64,000 nt of DNA from Streptomyces sp. CB02056 (GCF_001905545.1 NZ_LIPD01000009.1:1-64000); one strand, 5' to 3'. Positions 51,339 to 59,882 are shown, counted from the first letter of the stretch. Notes: generated by a model from the sequence alone, not told the origin. Translations and numbers: made by a program.

Positions 51339-52289
51339 ATGACGATGCCGACCCCGCCGCTCGAGGGCGCCGCGCGCGAAGCCGTCCCGGACGCAGGCCC
51401 GCCCGTGGGGACCGACGAGCGGCGGGGCCCGGGGACCGGCGCGGCCCTGCGTGTGGCGCTCGTGGTGGTCTGGAGCTCCGGATTCATCTCCGGCAAGCTC
51501 GGCCTGCGGCACGCCGCGCCGTACACCTTCGCGACCTTACGGTTCGCGATCGCCGGGCTGGTACTGCTGGCGATCGCCGGAATCCGCCGGGAGCGCCTGC
51601 CCCGCGGGCGCCTGCTGCTGCACCTGGCGGTGGCGGGTGTGCTCGTCCAGGGCGTGCAGTTCTCCAGCATCTACATGGGCATGAAGCTCGGGGTGTCCTC
51701 CGGGCTCGCCGCGCTGGTCATCGCGCTCTACCCGCTGACCACATCGCTGCTGGCGGTGCCGCTGCTCGGTGAGCGGGTCACCCGCGGCCAGTGCCTGGGC
51801 CTGGTGCTCGGGATGGGCGGCGTCGCGCTGGCCGTCGCGGACCGGATCGACCTGTCCGGCGGCTACCTGCTGGGCCTCGGCTTCCTGTTGCTGGGCCTGC
51901 TCGGCATCTCGTACGGCACCGTCCACCAGAAGCGCCATTGCGCGCGGATGGAGCCGGTGGGCGGCAACGCGGTGCAGCTGCTGGCCGCCGCGGCGGCGGC
52001 GCTGGTTCCCGCGCTGCTGGTCGAGGGCTGGTCCGTGGAGTTCACCGCCTCGTACTGGCCGGTTCTGCTGTGGACGGCGCTGATCAACTCGATCGTCGGC
52101 GTGGGCCTGCTCTACCACCTGCTGCGGCGGCACGGCACGAGCCCGGTCAGCAGCCTGTTCTACCTGGTCCCGATGTGCACCGCCGCCTTCGCCGCGGTGC
52201 TGCTCGACCAGCCGCTCGGCGTGCTGACCCTGGCCGGGCTGGTCCTCGCCTCGGCCGGCACCTTCCTGGCGAACCGTGTCCACCGCTGA
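51339..52289 (+). CDS. EamA/DMT-family metabolite exporter
   Basis: The 316-residue protein has ten predicted membrane segments in two EamA repeats (VVWSSGFISGKLGLRHAAP opens the first repeat; ALYPLTTSLLAVPLLGERVT lies at its end). The N-terminal 30 residues are Pro-rich and cytoplasmic. The family exports amino acids, dipeptides and similar metabolites. With an ATP-grasp ligase downstream (231 bp) and an XRE-cupin regulator upstream, it probably exports the ligase product or protects against it. Confidence 0.85.
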   Translation: MTMPTPPLEGAAREAVPDAGPPVGTDERRGPGTGAALRVALVVVWSSGFISGKLGLRHAAPYTFATLRFAIAGLVLLAIAGIRRERLPRGRLLLHLAVAGVLVQGVQFSSIYMGMKLGVSSGLAALVIALYPLTTSLLAVPLLGERVTRGQCLGLVLGMGGVALAVADRIDLSGGYLLGLGFLLLGLLGISYGTVHQKRHCARMEPVGGNAVQLLAAAAAALVPALLVEGWSVEFTASYWPVLLWTALINSIVGVGLLYHLLRRHGTSPVSSLFYLVPMCTAAFAAVLLDQPLGVLTLAGLVLASAGTFLANRVHR

Positions 52290-52520
52290 CCGGCGGGAGG
52301 GCCGGGCGCTCGACCCGGCCGGTCCGCGCCCTCCTCAGGCTCCGGCCGCCGTCCGCTGGGTCGTCTCCCGCTGGTCGGCGATCAGGTCCTCGATGTCGTC
52401 GGCGCAGTCGCCGCACCGGTGTTCGCTCCGGTGGCCCCGCGCACCGCCCGCGCCGACCCCCACTGGCGCACCGATCGACACCCCTCCCGCACCGCACGTC
52501 CACTGTGAGGCCGACCCATC

Positions 52521-53693
52521 ATGACCAACGTCGCCGTGCTCAACTACGGCCAGGGCCACGACTACCCCGGGATGTTCCCCGAACTCGCCGACAAGCTGCA
52601 GGTGTTCAGCCAGAACGAGCTCAAGAACACCGAGCGGCTGGCCCGTTACGAGTACGTCCCGGACTCCGACGCCGTCCCCTACACGGAGCTGGCGATCCGC
52701 CGGCTGCACCGGCAACGGCCGTTCACCCACATCATCACCGACAACGAGTACGACCTGGAACGGGCCGCCCGGATGCGCGCGGACTTCGGCCTGGGCGGCC
52801 AGACCCCGGACAGCGCCCGGTCGTTCCGCGACAAGGCGGTGATGAAGGAGGTCGCCGGCCGGGCCGTGCCGACCGCCCGCTGGGCCCGGCTCGACACGGT
52901 CGTCGACCTCACCGGCTTCATCGAGGCGGTCGGCTACCCCGTGGTCGTCAAACCGGTCAGCCAGGGCGGCTCGCGGGACATCGCGGTGCTGCACGGGGAC
53001 GAGGAACTGCTCGCCTTCGCCCGGCGGCGCTGGCGCGAGGACCCGATGGCCGAGGAGTTCGTCGACGGCCCGATGTACCACGTCGACGCGGTGCTCGGCG
53101 ACGGCTACCGCTTCGTCGCCTCCTCCCGCTACCTGCGCAGCTGCCTCGGGGTCTTCACCGGGCAGAACAACGGCTCGGTCCAGCTGCACCCGGAGAGCGG
53201 GATGGCCCGGCGGCTGGAGGAGTTCCTCGACCGGACGCTGTCCGCCTTCGACGTCCCGCCGGTCAGCGCCTACCACCTGGAGGTGTTCCACACACCGGAC
53301 GACGAGCTGGTGATGTGCGAGATCGCCTCGCGGGTCGGCGGCGACCGCATTCCGTGGCTCACCCGGGCCACCTACGGGGTGGACCTGCACACCTCGGTGC
53401 TGCGCCAGTCCGCCGGGCTGCCCGTCCAGCCGCCGCCGGCCGCGCCGCCGACCGAGGTGCACGGCTCGGTGTCCGTCCTGCCGCAGGGGCGGCCGGTACG
53501 TGCGCCGGGGCGGCCGCCGTTCCCGTGGGTGCGGCACTACCAGGTGAACGAGGAACTGGAGCCCGGGGCGGTCACGCTCTACAGCGCCTCGCACCTGTGC
53601 TTCGTGATCGTCGCCGGTGCCGACGCGGAGCAGGTCGAGGAACGGTTGTTGCGGGCCGAGGCCTGGCTGATGGCGAACCTGGAGGAGCGCTGA
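52521..53693 (+). CDS. ATP-grasp ligase
   Basis: The 390-residue protein carries the ATP-grasp fold: RSFRDKAVMKEV before the nucleotide site, GYPVVVKPVSQGGSRD (about residues 134-149, the ATP-binding Lys and glycine loop) and CEIASRVGGDR (about 264-274, the Mg-binding Glu and adjacent Arg). Enzymes of this type join carboxylates to amines, as in L-amino acid ligases, carnosine-type synthases and peptide ligases that attach amino acids to ribosomal peptides. The following 46-codon ORF overlaps its stop codon, and an exporter lies upstream. Substrates are unknown. Confidence 0.85.
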   Translation: MTNVAVLNYGQGHDYPGMFPELADKLQVFSQNELKNTERLARYEYVPDSDAVPYTELAIRRLHRQRPFTHIITDNEYDLERAARMRADFGLGGQTPDSARSFRDKAVMKEVAGRAVPTARWARLDTVVDLTGFIEAVGYPVVVKPVSQGGSRDIAVLHGDEELLAFARRRWREDPMAEEFVDGPMYHVDAVLGDGYRFVASSRYLRSCLGVFTGQNNGSVQLHPESGMARRLEEFLDRTLSAFDVPPVSAYHLEVFHTPDDELVMCEIASRVGGDRIPWLTRATYGVDLHTSVLRQSAGLPVQPPPAAPPTEVHGSVSVLPQGRPVRAPGRPPFPWVRHYQVNEELEPGAVTLYSASHLCFVIVAGADAEQVEERLLRAEAWLMANLEER

Positions 53694-53833
53694 TGCCGTA
53701 CAGGATCCTGGTCAACGCGAAGAGCGACCCGGGCGGGCCGGGCTACCACCAGCGGTTGACCGGCGAGGAGCACTCCGCGGAGGCGGTCAACACCGCGCCG
53801 GCCGCCCTGCGTTCGGCGGGCCGGCTGGTCTGA
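53693..53833 (+). CDS. 46-residue ORF overlapping the ATP-grasp gene
   Basis: The ATG overlaps the TGA of the ATP-grasp gene (TGATG), and GGAGGAGCGC directly upstream is a strong ribosome binding site, so translation is very likely coupled. The peptide starts MPYRILVNAKSDPGG, is hydrophilic in the middle (YHQRLTGEEHSAE) and ends AALRSAGRLV. Its codons follow the usual G/C third-position pattern. It could be a small substrate peptide for the ligase, an accessory subunit, or the surviving N-terminus of a longer gene. I do not recognise it. Confidence 0.55.
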   Translation: MPYRILVNAKSDPGGPGYHQRLTGEEHSAEAVNTAPAALRSAGRLV

Positions 53834-53945
53834 CGGTGCGGCGCCGACGGCTGGTCAGCACTCTGGTCCGGCGTCCGACCGGTCCGCCGGGCCAGCCGTC
53901 CGAGTCGGGACGCTGGAACGGTTCCACCCCCTCCGGCCTGCGGTT

Positions 53946-54905
53946 TCACACCTGCCTGGAACGGCCCGCCGGAACGGTCCGGGGCCCGCCGCGGGCGAGT
54001 GCGGTCAGGACGGCGGTGCCGAGGGGGGAGCCGGGGGCGGCGAGTGCGTAGGGGAGGGAGAAGTGGTTGTGGGCGGGGGCGACGAGGTCGGTGAGGGCGG
54101 TGCGGGGGCGTAGGGCGGTGGCCATCAGGGTGTGCTGGCGGGCGTACTCGGCGGTCTCGTCGGCGCCGCGGGCGAGGACGACCGGGGGCAGGCGCGGCGG
54201 GAGGTGGTGCAGCGGGCTGTTGCGGTGGGCGGCGGCCGGGTCGAGGGCGAGCGCGTCGTTGACATAGCAGAGGCGGACGGGTTCCAGGTCGTACATGCCG
54301 CTCAGCAGGGTGGCGCCGGCGATCGCGGCGGAGACGTCGGGCCCGTGGTGGGGGGTGCCGGGGACGCGGGGGAGCAGGGCCATGGCGGCGAGGTGGGCGC
54401 CGGCGGAGTGGCCGGCCAGGTGGAGGCGGCCGGGGGCGAAGCCGAGGGCGTCGGCGTGGCGGTGGAGCCAGTGGACCGCGCGCCGGACCATGGCGACCAT
54501 GTCGTCCAGCCGGGTGGCGGGGGCCAGGCCGTAGCCGACGACCGCGACGGCGGCGCCGGCCCGGAGCAGCGGCGGGGCGGGGAAGGCGGAGTCGTCCTTG
54601 GACAGTTCCTGCCAGTTGCCGCCGTGGACGAAGACCAGGAGCGGGGGCGGGCCGTCAGGGCCGTCGGGGGCGGGGAAGTAGTCGAGGGTCTCGGCCGGGT
54701 GCGGGCCGTACGGGAGGCCGGTGAGGACGGGGTGGCGGCGGCGGGCGTTCGCGCTGTCCCGCGCGTAGCGGTCCAGGTAGGCCCGGAGGTCGGGGACGCG
54801 GTGGCTGGGGGTGTACTGGCGGTCGAGGGCCGCGCGGTCCATGCCCCGGTAGACGGGGACGGGGGCGCGGCCGGGTATGAGCGTCGGGGCCGGGCTCTCG
54901 GGCAC
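53946..54905 (-). CDS. Alpha/beta hydrolase, probable kynurenine formamidase (arylformamidase)
   Basis: The 319-residue protein has HGGNW (the HGGxW oxyanion motif typical of arylformamidases) and the nucleophile elbow GHSAGAHLAAM, with an acid and His later (APAHNHF). I chose the GTG at 54905 because GGAGG lies 9 bp upstream; an ATG at 54947 would add 14 residues. A tryptophan 2,3-dioxygenase gene lies in the same gene set, so hydrolysis of N-formylkynurenine to kynurenine is the likely reaction. Other carboxylesterase activity cannot be excluded. Confidence 0.75.
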   Translation of the reverse strand: MPESPAPTLIPGRAPVPVYRGMDRAALDRQYTPSHRVPDLRAYLDRYARDSANARRRHPVLTGLPYGPHPAETLDYFPAPDGPDGPPPLLVFVHGGNWQELSKDDSAFPAPPLLRAGAAVAVVGYGLAPATRLDDMVAMVRRAVHWLHRHADALGFAPGRLHLAGHSAGAHLAAMALLPRVPGTPHHGPDVSAAIAGATLLSGMYDLEPVRLCYVNDALALDPAAAHRNSPLHHLPPRLPPVVLARGADETAEYARQHTLMATALRPRTALTDLVAPAHNHFSLPYALAAPGSPLGTAVLTALARGGPRTVPAGRSRQV

Positions 54906-55006
54906 GGGAGGTCGCCTCCGCGGTACGTCGGTGGAGCCGTCGGACATGGAGCCGTCGGACGGTGAAGGGGCAAGGAGGTGAACGGGCAAGGCGGTGTCGG
55001 GAGCGG

Positions 55007-55669
55007 TCAGTCGAGGATGGTGACCGTCTGGTCGAGCGGAGCCCGGCCCACCCGGTAGCGGGGGGCGGCCGGGTCGGGGTGGCCCACGGAGAGGCCGCAG
55101 AAGAGCACGAGGGAGGCGGGCGGCGACAGGACGTCCGCGACGGTGCGGTGGTAGACGGACCAGGCCATCTGCGGGCAGCTGTGCAGCCCTTCGGCGCGCA
55201 GCAGCAGCATGACGGTCTGCAGGTACATCCCGAGGTCGGCCCACTGGGCCGGGCCCATCGACCGGTCGATGTAGCTGAACAGCGCGGTGGGCGCGCCGAA
55301 GCAGTCCCAGTTCCGGACGACGGCCCGCTGCCGGGCGTCCCGGTCCTCGCGGGGGATGCCGAAGGCGCGGTAGCGCTGTTCGGCGGCCTCCCGGCGCCGT
55401 TCCTGGTAGGGGGACTTGAGTTCGGGCGGGTACATCTCGAACTCGGGGTCGTCGCCCTGGTCGCCGGAGGAGGCGCGGGCGACGGCGAGCCGCTTGAGCC
55501 GTTCCAGCCGCTCCCCGGTGACCAGGTAGGTGTGCCAGGGCTGGAGGTTGGCGCCGGAGGGGGCGCGGGACGCGGCCGCGAGCACCCGTTCGAGCACCTC
55601 CCTCGGCACCGGTTGGTCGGTGAACCCCCGCACCGCCCGACGGGTCTCGACAGCCTCGTAGACGTCCAC
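55007..55669 (-). CDS. Nitroreductase-family flavoenzyme
   Basis: The 220-residue protein has the nitroreductase signature: ETRRAVRGFTDQPVPREVLERVL at the N-terminus, ASRAPSGANLQPWHTYLV and the later WADLGMYLQTVMLLLRAEGLHSC. It binds FMN and uses NAD(P)H. Members reduce nitro groups or quinones, or desaturate peptides and oxidise rings in natural product pathways. I chose the GTG at 55669 (GAGG 9 bp upstream); a GTG at 55684 is possible. It lies with a flavin reductase and TDO gene, suggesting a redox step on a Trp-derived building block. Confidence 0.82.
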   Translation of the reverse strand: MDVYEAVETRRAVRGFTDQPVPREVLERVLAAASRAPSGANLQPWHTYLVTGERLERLKRLAVARASSGDQGDDPEFEMYPPELKSPYQERRREAAEQRYRAFGIPREDRDARQRAVVRNWDCFGAPTALFSYIDRSMGPAQWADLGMYLQTVMLLLRAEGLHSCPQMAWSVYHRTVADVLSPPASLVLFCGLSVGHPDPAAPRYRVGRAPLDQTVTILD

Positions 55670-55797
55670 CAGCCGTGTCCTCACACCTCGCCCGACCGTT
55701 CCGGGGCCGCGTCCGGCACTGCCGGGCGTCCCGTTGCTGCAACGGTTCGGGCGCGGAGGAGGTGACGGCCGGGGGCCGAGGTCCCGCCGGACGGGTG

Positions 55798-56409
55798 TCA
55801 GCCGCCGACGGCGTAGCGGTCCAGGGTGCGGACGTACTCGGCGGCGCCCATCCGGCCGACCGACCCCAGCCGGTCCAGGTCGAGGTGGAAGCCGGTCTCG
55901 TCGACCAGTCCCTCCTCCGCGACGACGTGGACGACCTCGCCGATGACCACGGAGTGGTCGCCGACCGGCACCACCGAGGAGGTGCGGCACTCGAAGGCGA
56001 GCGGCGAGCCGTCGATGCGCGGCGAGCGGACGGCGTGCCCGGGCAGGGCGCGCAGCCCGGCCAGGTCGTACTCCGACTCGCCGTACGGGAGCGGTTTCGC
56101 CGTGGTGGTGGCGGCCTCGGCGTGCTTCTCGATCAGGACGTTGACGGTGAACTCCCCGGTGCCGCCCTCGGCGGGGAGGCGGGCGTTGCGGCAGGAGTCC
56201 TTCTCGGTGCCGTCGGCCCGCCGGCTGGCGCAGAAGAGCAGCGCCATCGGGGAGTAGCCCACGGCCGTGTAGTACGAGAAGGGCGCCAGGTTGACGGCCC
56301 CGCCGGGGGAGACCGTGCTCACCATGGCGATCGGCCGGGGGACCACGCTCCACAGCAGCAGGCGCTGGCGCTGGCGGGCGGTCATGGATGCCACGTCGAC
56401 GTGCAGCAT
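55798..56409 (-). CDS. Flavin reductase-like FMN-binding protein
   Basis: The 203-residue split-barrel protein carries WSVVPRPIAMVSTVSPGGAVNLAPFSYYTAVGYSPM, the standard start of the flavin-reductase/FMN-binding family, and an internal NVL segment near the flavin site. Members supply reduced flavin to a partner oxygenase or act as small flavoenzymes. No flavin-dependent monooxygenase gene is visible in the window, so the partner is open. Confidence 0.82.
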   Translation of the reverse strand: MLHVDVASMTARQRQRLLLWSVVPRPIAMVSTVSPGGAVNLAPFSYYTAVGYSPMALLFCASRRADGTEKDSCRNARLPAEGGTGEFTVNVLIEKHAEAATTTAKPLPYGESEYDLAGLRALPGHAVRSPRIDGSPLAFECRTSSVVPVGDHSVVIGEVVHVVAEEGLVDETGFHLDLDRLGSVGRMGAAEYVRTLDRYAVGG

Positions 56410-56462
56410 GGCTCGGTCGCTCCTACGGGCTTCTGGTGGGGTGGCGGTGAGCGGGAGGGCCG

Positions 56463-57206
56463 CTACACCGGGCTGGTGGCGAGCACCTCGGTGTGCGGGT
56501 TGCCGCGCAGCTGCCGCAGGTCGCGGAACGGGAGGGTGATCCGGCGCAGCAGGTAGTCCTCCCCGGAGGTGCCGCCGGTGCCCTGCTGCCCGCCGACCAT
56601 CTTGGTCACCAGGCCCAGGTGGGCCACCTTCCAGCGCCAGTAGCCGTTGCCCACGTCGAGCAGCGCCTCGGCGACCCGGTGCGGGCCGCCGCAGGCGACG
56701 CCGAGGCGGCAGACGTCGGCGGCGCTCAGGCCCTGCCGGTGGGCGTCGGCCAGGAAGGCCCGGTACAGCTCGCTCGTCTCGGTGCCGTCCTCCAGCAGCC
56801 GGCCGAGCACCCGGAACTGCTGCGACTGGGCGCCGCTGGCGGTGCCGAGGTAGGGCCGGAACCGGACGAAGTGCCGCAGCGGGAGGCGTTCCAGGACGAT
56901 CACCTGCTCGTGCAGGACGCGGAGCAACTCGGCGGCCCGCTGGAGGAGTTCGACCCCGTCCTCGGCTCCGCCGGCCGGGTCGCCGGGGGCGTTCAGGAGG
57001 TCCCGGGCCAGGCGAAGGTCGGCCACGATCTGTTTGAGCCACAGCTCGCAGGACTGGTGGGCGACGATGAAGAAGTGCTCGGCCAGGGCCACGCTCCGGT
57101 CGGTGGACTCGGGGAAGCGGGTCTGCTGGAGCGAGAGCAGGGTGTCCATCTGGAGGTAGGTGGAGTAGGTCAGGTCGGTCATCGTCTCGGTGACAGCTTC
57201 GGTCAT
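56463..57206 (-). CDS. Tryptophan 2,3-dioxygenase
   Basis: The 247-residue heme enzyme shows HFFIVAHQSCELWLKQI (substrate-side His), FVRFRPYLGTASGAQSQQFR, and WKVAHLGLVTKMVGGQQGTGGTSG with the proximal heme His and the substrate-binding loop. It is slightly shorter than typical family members. It opens the indole ring of tryptophan to N-formylkynurenine. It begins 13 bp after the type II thioesterase stop codon, so it is in a biosynthetic operon, and with the formamidase-like gene would give kynurenine as a building block. No kynureninase was found. Confidence 0.92.
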   Translation of the reverse strand: MTEAVTETMTDLTYSTYLQMDTLLSLQQTRFPESTDRSVALAEHFFIVAHQSCELWLKQIVADLRLARDLLNAPGDPAGGAEDGVELLQRAAELLRVLHEQVIVLERLPLRHFVRFRPYLGTASGAQSQQFRVLGRLLEDGTETSELYRAFLADAHRQGLSAADVCRLGVACGGPHRVAEALLDVGNGYWRWKVAHLGLVTKMVGGQQGTGGTSGEDYLLRRITLPFRDLRQLRGNPHTEVLATSPV

Positions 57207-57219
57207 GGTCAGCTCCGCA

Positions 57220-58122
57220 TCAGAGGGCCCGCGCCGGGCGCGGGGTGGAGTCGCCCGGGGTGGAGTCGCCCGGGTCGGCGGTGCTCGGGTCGGCGGTGCT
57301 CGGGTCGGCGGTGCTCGGGGCGGGGAGGCGCGGTGCCGGGGCGGCCGTCGCGCCGGTGGCCGCCGCGTCGACGGTCACCGCGTCGAGGAAGGCGGCGAGG
57401 TCGGCGAGGACGCCCTCGGGGTGCTGGAACAGGTGGAAGTGGTGGCCCTCGCGTTCGAGGAGGCTGAACGGTCCGGTGGTGACGGCCGCCCACTCGGCGA
57501 CCAGGGCGCGGTCGACCAGCGGGTCCAGGGTGCCGTGGTGGCAGCGGACCGGGCAGGCCAGCGGCGCGGTCCGCAGCTCCACCCGGTACTGCTCGTGCGC
57601 GGTGAGGTCCGCGCGCAGGACGGGCAGGACGGCCTCCGCGACCTCCGGCTCCTCGGGGAGGTCCGGGTCGATGCCGCCCAGGGAGCGGATCAGGGACCAC
57701 AGGACCTCGTCGGACAGTCCGCCGGCCCGGATCCGTCCGGCCCGGCCGGGCGGCGGGCAGCTGGAGGCCAGCAGCCCGGCCGGCGGGCGCCCCAGGGTGC
57801 CGAGGGTGACGGCGGTCTCATAGCCGACGAGGGCCCCGAGGCTGTGCCCGAACAGCACGGTGGGCAGCGGCGGCAGGCGCAGGAGTTCGGAGGCCAGCTC
57901 CGCGCTCAGCGCGCGCACGTCGGTGGACGGCGGTTCGCCGAAGCGGTCGCCGTGCCCCGGGTACTGCACCGCCAGCAGTTCGACGGTCGGGGGGAGGGCG
58001 GTGGACCACGGGCCGTAGCCGGCCGCGCTGCCGCCGGAGTGCGGGAGGCAGACCAGCCGTGCCGTGGCCGCGGGCGCTCGGACCAGTGTCCGCAGGCAGT
58101 GGTCGCGGCGGGTACGAAGCAT
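57220..58122 (-). CDS. Type II thioesterase
   Basis: The 300-residue alpha/beta hydrolase has VCLPHSGGSA at the N-terminus, FGHSLGA with the nucleophile Ser, and the catalytic His in EGHHFHLF. These are the marks of RifR/GrsT-type editing thioesterases, which remove misloaded or acetylated groups from carrier domains. GGAGGAG stands 8 bp before the ATG. It is the first gene of the tryptophan-oxidation operon, which suggests that this block belongs to the NRPS pathway. The C-terminal tail is extended by a repeat (STADP, GDSTP) encoded at 57241-57315. Confidence 0.9.
   Translation of the reverse strand: MLRTRRDHCLRTLVRAPAATARLVCLPHSGGSAAGYGPWSTALPPTVELLAVQYPGHGDRFGEPPSTDVRALSAELASELLRLPPLPTVLFGHSLGALVGYETAVTLGTLGRPPAGLLASSCPPPGRAGRIRAGGLSDEVLWSLIRSLGGIDPDLPEEPEVAEAVLPVLRADLTAHEQYRVELRTAPLACPVRCHHGTLDPLVDRALVAEWAAVTTGPFSLLEREGHHFHLFQHPEGVLADLAAFLDAVTVDAAATGATAAPAPRLPAPSTADPSTADPSTADPGDSTPGDSTPRPARAL
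57241..57315. repeat. Five 15-bp tandem repeats in the thioesterase C-terminus
   Basis: Two copies of CGGGGTGGAGTCGCC (57241-57270) and three copies of CGGGTCGGCGGTGCT (57271-57315) run in frame at the 3' end of the type II thioesterase gene, adding a low-complexity tail after the folded domain. Confidence 0.85.
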
Positions 58123-58207
58123 GACGGAACTCCTCCGCTTCGGAGTACGGGTGCTTCGGCAGGTGTCCGCAATCTTTCGGCTCTTCCTCCCTGACCGGAC
58201 CGGCCAC

Positions 58208-58247
58208 GAAAGAGTTCTGACACAACTGAAAGAGATCCGACACAACT
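58208..58247 (+). promoter_or_regulatory. 20-bp tandem direct repeat, likely activator binding site
   Basis: GAAAGAGTTCTGACACAACT (58208-58227) is followed directly by a second copy with two mismatches (58228-58247). The repeat lies in the 224-bp region between the divergent thioesterase and P450 genes. An inverted copy of its left end (TCTTTCG, 58173-58179) lies nearby. A repeat of about two helical turns suggests side-by-side binding of a regulator dimer, such as a SARP or LuxR-type activator. Confidence 0.6.
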
Positions 58248-58346
58248 GGCGCGGGCCGGTTCGGGCCTCTGTGAGGATCCGGTCACCGGGCCCGTGCCGA
58301 GCACTGCACGCAGTGCGTTTCCCGTCTTCCGTGGGGTTTGTGGACG

Positions 58347-59543
58347 ATGAGCCGAACCGTGACCGCCTCGCTCGACCTGACCGACTCACGCACCTTCCTG
58401 GCGCACGATCCCTTCGAGTTCTTCGCCGGGGTCCGGGCGAACGAGCCGGTGTACTGGCACGCCGCCGCGGCCGACCGGCCGGGCTTCTGGGTGGTGGCCG
58501 GGTACGCCGACGTGGTCGCCTGCTACGGCGCCGCCGACGCGCTCGCCTCGGGCCGCGGCACCGTGCTCGACGTGCTCCTGCGCGGCGACGACTCGGCCGG
58601 CGGCCGGATGCTCGCCGTCACCGACCGCCCCCGCCACCGCGGGCTGCGCGCGCTGCTGTGGCGGGCGCTGTCGCCGAAGGTCCTCGACACCGTGGCCCGC
58701 AAGGTCGAGCGGCGCACCGCCGGACTGGTCGGCGCCGCGCTCGACGCCGACACCGTGGACTTCGCGACCGACGTCGCCGAGCACGTGCCGATGAACACCA
58801 TCTGCGACCTGCTGTCCGTCCCGGAGGCGGACCGGCCGGACCTGCTGCACTGGAGCAAGGGCGCGCTGACCGGGGCGGACGAGCTCGACTCGCTCGAGTC
58901 CCGCAACGAACTGGTGCTGTACTTCATGGACTTGGCGCAGCAGCGGCGCGAGTCCCCGGGCGAGGACGTGATCAGCACGCTCGCCACCGGCCTGGTCGAC
59001 GGCGAGCCGCTGAGCCTGGACGACATCGCGCTCAACTGCTACAGCCTGATCATCGGCGGCGACGAGTCCTCCCGGGTCTCCGCCGTCAGCACGGTCAAGG
59101 CGCTGGCCGAGAACCCCGCGCAGTGGCGCGCGCTCCGGGACGGCCGGGTGGACCTCGACTCCGCCGTGGAGGAGGCCCTGCGCTGGGCCACCCCGGCGTT
59201 CCACTTCGCCCGCACCGCCACCCGCGACCAGCTGATCGGCGGTCAGGAGGTGCGGGCGGGGGACATCGTGTCGCTGTGGAACATCTCGGCCAACAACGAC
59301 GAGCGGGCGTTCGCCGAGCCGCGCTCCTTCGACCTCTCCCGCTCCCCGAACAAGCACGTCGCGCTGGGCCACGGCGCCCACTTCTGCCTGGGCGCCTTCC
59401 TCGGCCGGGTCGAACTGCGGGCGCTGCTGGGCGTGTTGGCCGAGGCGGTGCGGGGCGTGGAGGTGACCGGGCCGGCCACCCGGATCCGGTCCGCCTTCCT
59501 CAACGGCTACAGCTCCCTGCCGGTGCGGCTGCTCCCGCGCTGA
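58347..59543 (+). CDS. Cytochrome P450
   Basis: The 398-residue P450 has an I-helix motif GGDESSR (instead of the common AGxET), the ExxR motif in EEALRW and the heme loop GHGAHFCLGAFLGR with the Cys at about residue 346. The ATG at 58347 was chosen; a TTG at 58338 is possible. A ferredoxin gene follows by 52 bp, so it has its own electron donor. It probably hydroxylates or cross-links the peptide or a carrier-bound amino acid. Confidence 0.92.
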   Translation: MSRTVTASLDLTDSRTFLAHDPFEFFAGVRANEPVYWHAAAADRPGFWVVAGYADVVACYGAADALASGRGTVLDVLLRGDDSAGGRMLAVTDRPRHRGLRALLWRALSPKVLDTVARKVERRTAGLVGAALDADTVDFATDVAEHVPMNTICDLLSVPEADRPDLLHWSKGALTGADELDSLESRNELVLYFMDLAQQRRESPGEDVISTLATGLVDGEPLSLDDIALNCYSLIIGGDESSRVSAVSTVKALAENPAQWRALRDGRVDLDSAVEEALRWATPAFHFARTATRDQLIGGQEVRAGDIVSLWNISANNDERAFAEPRSFDLSRSPNKHVALGHGAHFCLGAFLGRVELRALLGVLAEAVRGVEVTGPATRIRSAFLNGYSSLPVRLLPR

Positions 59544-59595
59544 GCATCCCGGGCGGGGCCCGGGAACCGGAAACGAACGGAGAAGAGGGACAACC

Positions 59596-59808
59596 ATGCG
59601 GGTGACGGTCGACCGACAGCGCTGTATCGGCTCGGGGATGTGCGTGATCACCGCGGACGAGGTCTTCGCCCAGCGGGACGAGGACGGCACCGTCCGGCTG
59701 CTCGGGGCGGAGGTGGCGGACGAACTCGGGGACCGGGTACGGCAGGCCGCCCACCTCTGCCCCTCGCGGGCGATCACCGTCGGCGTCGGGCCGGAGGTGG
59801 AGCGGTAG
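59596..59808 (+). CDS. 3Fe-4S ferredoxin, partner of the P450
   Basis: The 70-residue protein has Cys10, Cys16 and Cys55 in the pattern CIGSGMC and HLCPSRAI, giving a [3Fe-4S] cluster typical of P450-linked ferredoxins. AGAGGGA precedes the ATG. A terminator at 59824-59847 closes the P450-ferredoxin pair. Confidence 0.94.
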   Translation: MRVTVDRQRCIGSGMCVITADEVFAQRDEDGTVRLLGAEVADELGDRVRQAAHLCPSRAITVGVGPEVER

Positions 59809-59823
59809 CGCGCGCAGCGAGCC

Positions 59824-59847
59824 GGGGCGCCCCGAGGGAGGCGCCCC
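59824..59847. terminator. Terminator between convergent ferredoxin and sigma genes
   Basis: An 8-bp GC stem (GGGGCGCC, 59824-59831, with GGCGCCCC, 59840-59847) and 8-nt loop lie between the ends of two convergent genes. Confidence 0.6.
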
Positions 59848-59882
59848 ACCGGCGTTCCCGGACCCTTCCCGGACCGCCCCCG

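Noticed and set aside
53836..54051. 71-codon plus-strand frame after the ATP-grasp unit
   Set aside because: No ribosome binding site, and it overlaps the end of the hydrolase gene on the other strand.
57241..57315. Short regular repeats taken as a CRISPR array
   Set aside because: The units are 15 bp, adjoining without spacers and in frame inside a gene.
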